This document shows positions 51,947 through 60,361 of a stretch of 64,000 nucleotides of DNA, in pieces. The position numbers and the translations under genes were made by a program. This stretch comes from Pararhodonellum marinum (lineage in GTDB: Bacteria > Bacteroidota > Bacteroidia > Cytophagales > Cyclobacteriaceae), in contig NZ_JACEFJ010000002.1 of NCBI RefSeq assembly GCF_015354735.1, positions 558,001-622,000 of the forward strand. The letters run 5' to 3'. The notes under the pieces are model-generated. The model was given only the letters and a program-made list of their open reading frames with translations. It searched no databases and was not told the DNA's origin. Numbering within the stretch: position 1 is the stretch's first letter; the number at the start of each line of letters is the position of its first letter.

Positions 51947-52096
51947 AAAGACTTTTTGATTTAAATTTGAAGATAAAAAATTGACGTGAGAATTAGCATG
52001 ATTTCTTGATTAAATATTTAGCCAAATTTGTCAGTCCCCATCACCTGATGGAAATTCAGGACGAATGCTTAAATTGGGTTTAAAATCCAAAATGAC

Positions 52097-52972
52097 ATGG
52101 AAGACCTCTCCCAATTCCACCACCCGCTTACAGACCTGTTTCCCTGGCCAAAAAGCAAGAAGGAGTGGGAACCCTATCGCCTTAGCAAGGGACAACTGGA
52201 ATTTTTTCAGGAGGAAGGCTATCTTTCAGGCATTACACTATTGAATTCAGATCAGATTTCGGCTTTAAAAAAGGATTTAGAAGAAGTGGCTGACCCTTCA
52301 CATCCCTTGCATCATTTGTTCCATGAATTTCACAGCAATGAATCCGAAGATCCTGATTCGGTGCTCTTTCATTCTCTCGGGCATTGGCGGATTTCCAGGG
52401 CTTTCCATGATGTGATTTGGAATCCCGCCTTTGTGATGGCAGCACATCAGCTTCTGGGAGAGCGGGGCCTCAGGTTTTGGCATGACCAACTCTTTTGCAA
52501 ACCCGCCCGCCATGGGGGAGTGGTGGCTTGGCATCAGGATTATTCCTACTGGACCCGAACCGTCAAAATGCAGCACCTGACCTGCTGGTGTGGTCTCGAT
52601 GATGCGACAGTGGACAATGGATGTCTCTACTATGTCCCCAAAAGCCATACTTGGGGATTACTGGAAAAACCGGCCTTGGCAGGAAACATGGATGGCCTGA
52701 TGGAATTTATGAACGAAGCCCAAAAGGCAGCTTTCAATCCTGTGCCCATCGAACTTGAAGCCGGGAAGGGCACCTTCCACCATCCGCTGATGGTGCATGG
52801 CAGCTATGAAAACCGTTCTTCGAGATCCAGAAGTGCTTTTGTGCTCAATGTATTCGCCGAAGGTACCCTGTCCAATTCGGACGAAACCTTGCTCAAAGGA
52901 GTACCCATCATCCCAAAGGGGGCCAAAATGGAAGGTCAGTTTTTTCCCTTGTTGATGGAAGCTTCACTTTAG
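52097..52972 (+). CDS. Phytanoyl-CoA dioxygenase family protein
   Basis: A 291-aa Fe(II)/2-oxoglutarate oxygenase (PhyH family). The iron facial triad is visible as His and Asp in VVAWHQDYSYW (HxD) and a distal His in HPLMVHGSYENRS, with Arg in RSRSAFVLN for 2-oxoglutarate binding. Family members hydroxylate lipids or small metabolites; the sequence does not show which. It converges with the SDR gene with a 10-base gap. Confidence 0.9.
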   Translation: MEDLSQFHHPLTDLFPWPKSKKEWEPYRLSKGQLEFFQEEGYLSGITLLNSDQISALKKDLEEVADPSHPLHHLFHEFHSNESEDPDSVLFHSLGHWRISRAFHDVIWNPAFVMAAHQLLGERGLRFWHDQLFCKPARHGGVVAWHQDYSYWTRTVKMQHLTCWCGLDDATVDNGCLYYVPKSHTWGLLEKPALAGNMDGLMEFMNEAQKAAFNPVPIELEAGKGTFHHPLMVHGSYENRSSRSRSAFVLNVFAEGTLSNSDETLLKGVPIIPKGAKMEGQFFPLLMEASL

Positions 52973-52982
52973 AGCAGGTCCA

Positions 52983-53738
52983 CTACTTTGGCAAAGGGCT
53001 GATGCTGGTCCATCCCCCATCAATGATCAAATTTTGTCCGGTGATATGTCTCGCCTCCGGTGATAACAAAAACACCGCAGCATGTGCGATGTCTTCCACA
53101 GAAGCAGGCCGACCCAGGGGCGTGATCTTGGCCCAGGTTTTGGCATAATCGGGATCTTCTTGGGTCCTTTCCGTCAGGGTCGCACCTGGGGCGATGCTGT
53201 TGACGTTGATTTTATGCGGAGAAAGGTCGATGACCAGATTTTTGGCGAGCATCTCTATGGCTGCCTTGGTCATCCCATAAGCCGCAAGGTCAAGGTGTGC
53301 CTGATGGGCAGTCACCGATGAGGTAAACAGGAAGGATCCCCCTTCACCTTGTTTTTTCATCACCTTAGCCGCCGTTTGTGCCAAAAAGAAACTACCGCCC
53401 AAATTGACCTGTAAGACTTTGTAGAAATCTTTTTCTGGGAAAGTAAAGAAATCCCCGTACAAAGTAATGCCCGCATTGGCCACTACCATGTCCAATCTCC
53501 CGAATTCAGAAAGGGCCCTATCCACGAATTTTTCCAAAAAAGACAAGTCACTGACATCTCCACCCATTCCCTTACATTGACCTTTGGTTTGTTCCCTGAT
53601 GGACTTGGCTGCCTCCTCAGCCAACTCCGCATCCAGGTCATTGAGCAAAACAGCCGCCCCTTTGATGACCAATTGCTTGGCGATTTCCCTGCCGATTCCC
53701 TTCCCGGCTCCGGTGATGATGGCTACCTGATTTTTCAT
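52983..53738 (-). CDS. SDR family NAD(P)-dependent oxidoreductase
   Basis: A 251-aa classical short-chain dehydrogenase: cofactor motif TGAGKGIGREIA, VVANAGITLYGDF, catalytic Ser in FTSSVTAH, and YGMTK (YxxxK). It is the last gene of a three-gene operon with an IlvD/Edd dehydratase (3-base gap) and a TIM-barrel protein, so oxidation of an aldose to its acid or of a 2-keto-3-deoxy acid is likely (inference). Confidence 0.92.
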   Translation of the reverse strand: MKNQVAIITGAGKGIGREIAKQLVIKGAAVLLNDLDAELAEEAAKSIREQTKGQCKGMGGDVSDLSFLEKFVDRALSEFGRLDMVVANAGITLYGDFFTFPEKDFYKVLQVNLGGSFFLAQTAAKVMKKQGEGGSFLFTSSVTAHQAHLDLAAYGMTKAAIEMLAKNLVIDLSPHKINVNSIAPGATLTERTQEDPDYAKTWAKITPLGRPASVEDIAHAAVFLLSPEARHITGQNLIIDGGWTSISPLPK

Positions 53739-53741
53739 GAT

Positions 53742-55457
53742 TTAATGAGAATCTCTTTTGACTACCGAACCTGAAGACCCCTTCAAAAAATCAAAATCCA
53801 CCCCTTCATGGGCTTGGTTCACATGCTCTATAAATAGTTTGGCATACCCACGGTTGTAACCAAGGTTTTCTGATTCAAATGCCATCCTCCTTTGTTCCAA
53901 AACTGTTGGTTCCACCAATAGATCCAGGGATCTGTTTGGCACATCCAGCCGAATAAGGTCGCCGTTTTGCACCAAAGCCAAATTGCCCCCAACAGCCGCT
54001 TCAGGTGAAATGTGTAAGACCACGGTGCCATATCCTGTTCCACTCATGCGGCCATCTGAGATTCTGACCATGTCCTTGACGCCCTTTTTCAGCAGTTTTT
54101 CGGGGATTTGCATGTTACCCACCTCGGGCATTCCCGGGTAACCTTTGGGGCCCACATTTTTCAATACCATCACTGAGTCCTCGTCGATGTCCAGATTCGG
54201 GTCATCGATGCGGGCTTTCAGATCATCAATGTTTTCAAAGACGACCGCTTTGCCGGTATGGGTCATCAGTCTAGGGGTAGCAGCGGAGGGTTTGAGCACA
54301 GCCCCATCGGGGCACAAATTGCCTTTGAGCACCGCAATGCCGGAGTCAGGTTTAAAAGGCGCTTCCAAAGTACCGATCAGGTTGCGGTCACAGCATTCGG
54401 CTTTGGAAATGTTTTCCCCGATGGTTTTGCCGTTGACGGTAAGCTGATCTTTGTGGAGGAATTGCTCCATCTCTTTCATGACTGCCGGCAAGCCACCCGC
54501 ATAAAAAAGATCTTCCACAAAATGTTCTCCCGAAGGCTGCACATTGGCCAATAGGGGGATTTTGGCTGAAAGCCGATCAAAATCAGCAATGTTCAACTCC
54601 ACCCCGATTCTTCCTGCTATGGCCAAAAGGTGAATGATAAAATTGGTGGATCCCCCGAGAGCGGCATTGACCATGATGGCATTTTCAAAAGCCTCACGGG
54701 TGAGAATATCCGTCATAAGGACATTTTCCTTGATCATTTCCACCATGCGTATGCCTGCCAGGTGGGCCAGGCGCTTGCGTCGGGAATCAGCCGCAGGTAT
54801 GGTGGCATTATCGGGCAAGGCAAGACCAAGGGATTCTACCATCGCCGCCATGGTGGAGGCAGTGCCCATGGGTGCACAGTGTCCCGGGGATCGGGCCATG
54901 GCCGCCTCTGCTGCAACGAACTCCTCCTGGCTCATCTTTCCGGTTTTATGGTCTTCTACAAAGCGCCAAAGGTCAGATGTACCGATTTTTTTGCCTTTGA
55001 ACCTGCCTGCCAACATCGGTCCTCCGGACACGACCATGGTCGGAATATTGACAGAACAGGCCCCCATGACCAGGGAGGGGGTGGTCTTGTCACATCCACA
55101 CAGCAAAATAACGCCATCCAAAGGGTTGGCACGGATGCTTTCTTCCACATCCATGCTGGCCAGGTTCCTGAAAAGCATGGCGGTGGGTTTCAGGGTACAT
55201 TCTCCCAGGGACATGACGGGAAACTCCAGCGGAAAGCCTCCGGCTTCCCAAACCCCACGCTTCACAGCCTCTGCCAAGGCGGGAAAATGAGCGTTGCAGG
55301 GGGTGAGTTCTGAATAGGTATTGCAGATGCCAATGATGGGCTTGCCCTCAAAAAGATGATCAGGAAAGCCCTGATTTTTCATCCAAGCACGGTAAATAAA
55401 CCCATCTTTTCCTTTCCGGCCAAACCATTGCCGGCTTCTCAGTTGCTTGTCTTCCAT
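53742..55457 (-). CDS. IlvD/Edd-family sugar-acid dehydratase
   Basis: A 571-aa Fe-S dehydratase. The cluster cysteines stand at Cys54 (SELTPCNAHF), Cys122 (LLCGCDKTTPS) and Cys194 (PGHCAPMGTAS). The branch looks like the L-arabinonate/D-xylonate dehydratases rather than the branched-chain IlvD: it starts with WFGRKGKDGFIYRAWMKNQG and lies with SDR and isomerase genes, not with ilv genes. It would turn an aldonate into a 2-keto-3-deoxy acid. Confidence 0.9.
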   Translation of the reverse strand: MEDKQLRSRQWFGRKGKDGFIYRAWMKNQGFPDHLFEGKPIIGICNTYSELTPCNAHFPALAEAVKRGVWEAGGFPLEFPVMSLGECTLKPTAMLFRNLASMDVEESIRANPLDGVILLCGCDKTTPSLVMGACSVNIPTMVVSGGPMLAGRFKGKKIGTSDLWRFVEDHKTGKMSQEEFVAAEAAMARSPGHCAPMGTASTMAAMVESLGLALPDNATIPAADSRRKRLAHLAGIRMVEMIKENVLMTDILTREAFENAIMVNAALGGSTNFIIHLLAIAGRIGVELNIADFDRLSAKIPLLANVQPSGEHFVEDLFYAGGLPAVMKEMEQFLHKDQLTVNGKTIGENISKAECCDRNLIGTLEAPFKPDSGIAVLKGNLCPDGAVLKPSAATPRLMTHTGKAVVFENIDDLKARIDDPNLDIDEDSVMVLKNVGPKGYPGMPEVGNMQIPEKLLKKGVKDMVRISDGRMSGTGYGTVVLHISPEAAVGGNLALVQNGDLIRLDVPNRSLDLLVEPTVLEQRRMAFESENLGYNRGYAKLFIEHVNQAHEGVDFDFLKGSSGSVVKRDSH

Positions 55458-55462
55458 GGGGC

Positions 55463-56296
55463 TTATCGATCCAGAATTTTTTTGATGAATCCTACACTGT
55501 GGGGGATCTGTTCCACTGACCTTGACGATTCATCTTCAATGATCAGGTATTTGGTCCGGTTCTTTTTGGCCTGAAGGATGATGCCTTCCATGTCCAAGTC
55601 CCCGGTACCTAGCGGCACATTGGACTCCACATCTCCTCTACCATCCGTACTGCCGGGAGTTCCGTGGGCACGGTCTTTGACGTGAAGCATGGGGAATTTC
55701 TTTGGATAGGCTTTCATGATGGCCACAGGGTCACCCCCGCCCATCTGCACCCAATACACGTCCATGTTGAAATCAAAATGTTTGGCATTTTTGAGAAAAT
55801 AGTCGAATAAAACTCCTCCCTCGTGTGGTTTGAATTCATAACCATGAGGGTGATAGGCCAGGGTGATACCGGATTTTTTAAGGATTTTTCCTGCTTCATT
55901 GAATAAGTCAACCGCTTCCTTGGTTTCCTTGAAAGAAAACTCTCCATTCGTATGGGGGATCCAGGTGCAGGTGGCATATTTTGCTCCGTAATGCTTGGCC
56001 CTGTCGATGATCTCCTGTGGGTTATTTTTGAGGGTTTCGTAATTGGCACCCACTCCGATGATTTTTAGTCCGTTGTCTTTGAGCAATTGATCATAGGTTT
56101 CCTGAGACATGCCGTAGGTTCCGCCGCCTTCTAGATTTTGGATTCCCCATTGGGCGATCATTTCATGGTATTTTACCGGATTCTCTTTCATTTGCTCCCT
56201 AAGGCTGTAGAGTTGAAGGGCAATTTCCTGAGCACAAAGGGGATAGGAAATCAGAGCTAGCAAAAGGAATAAAATCTTTCTTGAATAGGTTTTCAT
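55463..56296 (-). CDS. Exported sugar phosphate isomerase/epimerase-like protein
   Basis: A 277-aa xylose-isomerase-like TIM barrel, but with a signal peptide (ILFLLLALISYPLCAQ), so it is periplasmic or secreted. Motifs: IALQLYSLREQMKENP, AYHPHGYEFKP (metal His/Glu), FNMDVYWVQMGGGDP, MLHVKDR. Secreted members are common in Bacteroidota and of unknown reaction. First gene of the operon, 5 bases before the dehydratase, and divergent (105 bp) from the TAT propeller gene. Confidence 0.88.
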   Translation of the reverse strand: MKTYSRKILFLLLALISYPLCAQEIALQLYSLREQMKENPVKYHEMIAQWGIQNLEGGGTYGMSQETYDQLLKDNGLKIIGVGANYETLKNNPQEIIDRAKHYGAKYATCTWIPHTNGEFSFKETKEAVDLFNEAGKILKKSGITLAYHPHGYEFKPHEGGVLFDYFLKNAKHFDFNMDVYWVQMGGGDPVAIMKAYPKKFPMLHVKDRAHGTPGSTDGRGDVESNVPLGTGDLDMEGIILQAKKNRTKYLIIEDESSRSVEQIPHSVGFIKKILDR

Positions 56297-56401
56297 CGGT
56301 TTGGGTTAAGGTTTGAGCATTGATCCAAGTTAATAAAAATGAATTGTAATCTTGAAAATCTTTTTAAATTTAGAGAAAACCCCAAAAATGTTTTTGTGAT
56401 T

Positions 56402-57445
56402 ATGAAAAAGAATCGAAGGACCTTCCTGAAAAAATCGGCTTTAGCCGGAATGGCCATGGCGGCATCTCCTTCCCTGACCTGGGCCCTAGGCAAAGACACC
56501 GTCATCGGTCACGGTGATTTTACCTATAAAGTACTTCCCGAATGGGGCAGGTTGGACAGTTCTCGCACTCCGGTGCTCAATTGTCATGAAATGGTCATGG
56601 ATCAAAAAGGCCGTATGATCCTCTTGACGGATGAGGTGCGCAACAACATCATCATTTATGACCAAGGGGGCAAATTGCTGGAAACATGGACGCTTGACTT
56701 GCCGGCAGCCCATGGACTGAGCCTGGTCAATGAAGGTGGGGAGGAGATGCTTTGGATCGTGGACAATGGGGGCCGGGTGGTCAAAACTGATCTGAAAGGC
56801 AGGATCATCTCTGAAATCCCAAATCCCCTTACCCAAGGAATCTATCAGGAAGGGATGCGTTATACGCCTACAGAAACCGCGGTGGCTCCAAACGGTGATC
56901 TATATATTGCGGATGGCTATGGATCTCAATACTTTTTGCAATACAACCACAATGGGGAATTTATCCGGAAGTTTGGCGGAGATGGGCATGGGGATGAGCA
57001 GTTCAAAACCGCCCATGGCATCTGCATAGAGACCCGAAAGGGCAAAACTCCCAGCCTGATTTGTACCTCAAGGGTACATAATTCATTCAAGAGGTTCAGC
57101 ATGGAAGGCCAATATCTGGAGACCGTTTTTCTTCCTGGCGCATTTGTATGCAGGCCAGTCATTCATGGGGATCACCTGTATTCGGGGGTTTGTTGGTCCA
57201 GAAGCAAATACCTGGAGCCCATGGACAACTCAGGCTTCGTCACCATTCTGGATGCTTCCGATAAGGTCGTATCCAATCCCGGTGGTACTGCTCCTGTCTA
57301 TCAAGACGGGCTATTGCAGCTTATGGTGCAGGACCAGCCCATTTTCAAGCATTGTCATGATGTATGCCTGGACCAGGACGATAACCTCTATGTATGCCAG
57401 TGGAATGCAGGCAAAACTTATCCCATCAAATTAGTCCGTGTTTAG
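56402..57445 (+). CDS. TAT-exported six-bladed propeller (NHL-like) protein
   Basis: A 347-aa protein with a twin-arginine signal (KKNRRTFLKKSALAG) and a beta-propeller with NHL-like blades: TAVAPNGDLYIADGYGSQYF, FIRKFGGDGHGDEQFKTAHG, and near the end CHDVCLDQDDNLYVCQWN. Such propellers resemble peptidyl-alpha-hydroxyglycine lyase-like or lactonase-like folds, but no catalytic set is clear. The ATG at 56402 is taken because it starts the signal. It overlaps the GH78 gene's end by 15 bases on the other strand. Confidence 0.85.
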   Translation: MKKNRRTFLKKSALAGMAMAASPSLTWALGKDTVIGHGDFTYKVLPEWGRLDSSRTPVLNCHEMVMDQKGRMILLTDEVRNNIIIYDQGGKLLETWTLDLPAAHGLSLVNEGGEEMLWIVDNGGRVVKTDLKGRIISEIPNPLTQGIYQEGMRYTPTETAVAPNGDLYIADGYGSQYFLQYNHNGEFIRKFGGDGHGDEQFKTAHGICIETRKGKTPSLICTSRVHNSFKRFSMEGQYLETVFLPGAFVCRPVIHGDHLYSGVCWSRSKYLEPMDNSGFVTILDASDKVVSNPGGTAPVYQDGLLQLMVQDQPIFKHCHDVCLDQDDNLYVCQWNAGKTYPIKLVRV

Positions 57446-60163
57446 TTCCTCAGCTTTCCAGTCAGTAACTTCAAAAGTATAGTTTCCTGAACCCAATTTA
57501 ACCGGCGTATATTCCCCCTCCAAAGGCATTGCGGACCAGGCAGATTTAGTGGACATGTTTTTTCCACCTTCCAAAATGCGGCTTTTATCTGAGGAGGGCA
57601 GGTAAAGCATGGCCTGGGTGTTGGCGGGGACTTGAACGGTCATGTTAAATTTACCCTCTTCAATTTTCCAATCTGAAATGATTTCACCATAATAGGTTTT
57701 GAGGCTTCCTTTTACCTGAGTGAGGTCGCCACCCACTTTGGGTTTGATGACAAACTGACGGTAACCGGGATGCTCAGGAACCAATTGTATCCCGGCCAGG
57801 TGCTGGTACATCCAGTCTCCAATGGCCCCATAAGCATAATGGTTGTAGGAATTCATATTGGGAGTCTGAAGAGATCCGTCCGGTTTGATCCCGTCCCATC
57901 GCTCCCAAATGGTCGTGGCACCCATGGTGACCGGATAAAGCCAAGAAGGGTATTTTTCTCTGAGAAGAAGCTGAAAGGCCAAGTCATCATAACCAAACCT
58001 TGACAATACATGGTTGAGATAAGGGGTGCCCAAAAAACCGGTGGTCAGGTGACCATAGCTGTTGATGTTTTCGGCCAAGCGGTCTGCGGCCTGTTGCCTC
58101 AGGTTATTCGGGAGCATGTCAAAGTGCAGGGTCAGTACATACGCGGTCTGGGTTCCTGATACCAATCTGCCGTTGGGGGTCAGGTATTCTTTGAGAAAAG
58201 CTGCCTTGACCTCAGCCAAAAGCGCCTCATATTTTTTGACATCTTCCACTTTGCCCAGCACCGCAGCGGTCCGAATCATGATTTGGGTGGAATGGGCAAA
58301 AAAGCATTGGGCAATAAGGTATTTGTCGGTAACGGCAGCCCTGCCGTCATTGTCATCATCAGGACGGTAAAACAACCAATCCCCAAAGTGAAAGCCGGTA
58401 TTCCACAGGTAATTTTTTGCTGTATTTTCCATATACCCCACCCAACTTTGCATGCTTTCATATTGGGTCTCAAGGATGCTGGTATCTCCGTACACCAGGT
58501 ACATGTCCCAAGGGATGATGGTGGCAGCATCTGCCCAGCCTGCCGAACCCGTAGCTCCTTCACCGATGACATTGGGCACCACAAAGGGAATAGCCCCATC
58601 TTCTTTTTGGTCAAGGGCAACGTCCTTTAGCCATTTTGTGAAAAAGGGATGTACATTCAAATTAAATGTTGCCGTTCTGGAAAATGCCTGTGCATCTCCG
58701 GTCCAACCCAGTCTTTCATCCCGCTGCGGGCAGTCCGTAGGCACATCCAGAAAGTTGCCCCTTTGGCCCCATTTGATGTTGTGCTGCAGTTGGTTCAGCA
58801 ATTCATGTGAAGTGGTAAAGCTTCCGGTAGTTTCCATATCCGAATAGAGGGCAACAGCCGTAAAATCAGCCTCTTTGATCTCTCCCGGAAAAGCATCGAG
58901 CCGGATATACCGGAATCCCTGAAAAGTAAAATAAGGCGCATAGATTTCTTCTTCCCCGCCTTTGAGAATGTAGGTGATTTGCTGTTTGGCTGCTCTCAGG
59001 TTATCGGTGTAAAACCGGCCTTCTTTATCCAAAATCTCTGCATGGGAAAGCTTGACCGTATCCCCTGCATTTCCTCTGACTTTAAACCGGACAAAACCCA
59101 CCAGGTTTTGGCCAAAATCCATCACCTTTTCCCCATCGGTGGTTGTAAAGAGCTGCTTTACTGGAAAGTTTTCCTGTGCCCTGATGGGTTCATTGTATGT
59201 GGCGACCAAGTCCTCGTAGCCATAATCTTTGGTTTTTACAGGCATCCAGCTCGATGCCTCAAATCCCACTTGATTCCATCCTTTGGGTTCCGACCTGGCA
59301 TCAAAAGTTTCACCATTGTAAATGTCTGAACTCAAAACCGCCCCTTTGCCCGATGTCCAGCTGTCATCAGAAATGATTTTTTGTTTGCTCCCATCAGCAT
59401 ATTCCAGGACGATTTCCATCAGGAAAGACAATTCATCTCCATAGAACATCTCCTGACCGGTAAAGCCGATGGATCCCCTGTACCAGCCATCTCCCAAAAC
59501 CACGCCGACTGCATTCTGACCCGATTGGATCAGCTCAGTCACATCATACACCTGGTATTGAATGCGATGGTGATAACTGGTCCAGCCAGGGGTCAGGTAG
59601 TCATTTCCGATTTTGTTGCCATTGATGGAAGCCATGTAAAGTCCTCTGGCTGAAATGTAAGCGGTAGCTTGCTCAATTTTATTCTCTGCGGCAAATTCTT
59701 TTCTAAAATAGGGACTTGGCCTGCTTTTCTCCTCCGGGAATCCCTGACCAATCCATTGTGCACTCCAATCGGAAGCCCCAAAATACCCCGTTTTAAATGT
59801 AGCAGCACTGCTCCAACCTGAAACCTGACCCTGATTGTCCCATGTCCTTACTTGCCAATGGTAGGTTTGGTTGGGAATCAGCTTTTCGCCTTGATACTTT
59901 ACCAGTATGGATTGTCCTGATTCCACCTTGCCTGAGGCCCAGACCGGATTTTTGAAATTGCTTGTTTTACTGACCCTTACCTCGTAGGCTGTCTGCAAGG
60001 TCCCTCTTTTGTCGGACACCAACTCCCAGGAAAACCGGGGTTCTGTTACATCCAGTCCCACCGGGTTGACGCGGTTTTCGCACCTAAGCAGGGTCAAGCT
60101 CAGTTTGGCAGTGGCTTGAGATAAACTGAAGAAGGCAAGGAAAAGACAGGCTATCCATTTCAT
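57431..60163 (-). CDS. GH78 alpha-L-rhamnosidase
   Basis: A 910-aa enzyme with a Sec signal (MKWIACLFLAFFSLSQATA). Order: N-terminal beta domains (RVNPVGLDVTEPRFSWEL, then an Ig-like part and QWIGQGFP), the CBM-like domain (TAYISARGLYMASINGNKIG), the (alpha/alpha)6 catalytic domain with DCPQRDERLGWTGDAQ, in which the Glu of DERLGWTGD is the general-acid candidate, and a C-terminal sandwich. It removes terminal alpha-L-rhamnose from glycans or glycosides. ATG 60163 is preferred to a codon at 60196. It lies close to an aldonate-dehydratase operon, which may process the released rhamnose. Confidence 0.94.
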   Translation of the reverse strand: MKWIACLFLAFFSLSQATAKLSLTLLRCENRVNPVGLDVTEPRFSWELVSDKRGTLQTAYEVRVSKTSNFKNPVWASGKVESGQSILVKYQGEKLIPNQTYHWQVRTWDNQGQVSGWSSAATFKTGYFGASDWSAQWIGQGFPEEKSRPSPYFRKEFAAENKIEQATAYISARGLYMASINGNKIGNDYLTPGWTSYHHRIQYQVYDVTELIQSGQNAVGVVLGDGWYRGSIGFTGQEMFYGDELSFLMEIVLEYADGSKQKIISDDSWTSGKGAVLSSDIYNGETFDARSEPKGWNQVGFEASSWMPVKTKDYGYEDLVATYNEPIRAQENFPVKQLFTTTDGEKVMDFGQNLVGFVRFKVRGNAGDTVKLSHAEILDKEGRFYTDNLRAAKQQITYILKGGEEEIYAPYFTFQGFRYIRLDAFPGEIKEADFTAVALYSDMETTGSFTTSHELLNQLQHNIKWGQRGNFLDVPTDCPQRDERLGWTGDAQAFSRTATFNLNVHPFFTKWLKDVALDQKEDGAIPFVVPNVIGEGATGSAGWADAATIIPWDMYLVYGDTSILETQYESMQSWVGYMENTAKNYLWNTGFHFGDWLFYRPDDDNDGRAAVTDKYLIAQCFFAHSTQIMIRTAAVLGKVEDVKKYEALLAEVKAAFLKEYLTPNGRLVSGTQTAYVLTLHFDMLPNNLRQQAADRLAENINSYGHLTTGFLGTPYLNHVLSRFGYDDLAFQLLLREKYPSWLYPVTMGATTIWERWDGIKPDGSLQTPNMNSYNHYAYGAIGDWMYQHLAGIQLVPEHPGYRQFVIKPKVGGDLTQVKGSLKTYYGEIISDWKIEEGKFNMTVQVPANTQAMLYLPSSDKSRILEGGKNMSTKSAWSAMPLEGEYTPVKLGSGNYTFEVTDWKAEELNTD

Positions 60164-60361
60164 AAAGTTGGGGTTTAGGGGATTTAATTTAGTCAATAAT
60201 AGCTTCAGAAACCAAATAAAGCATCCTGTTTCATCCTGCGACCCAATTTTAATTATGAGTAAATGTCAAAATGGATTGGTTTATCTTGAAAAATGTCCTT
60301 TTAAATAATCCTTACAGTCATTCAACCATTTATTTTTTATCTTTCCAAAAATTTATCACCT

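Noticed and set aside
54630-55313. Two long antisense frames opposite the dehydratase gene
   Set aside because: They mirror the codon pattern of a well-supported Fe-S dehydratase and have no domain.
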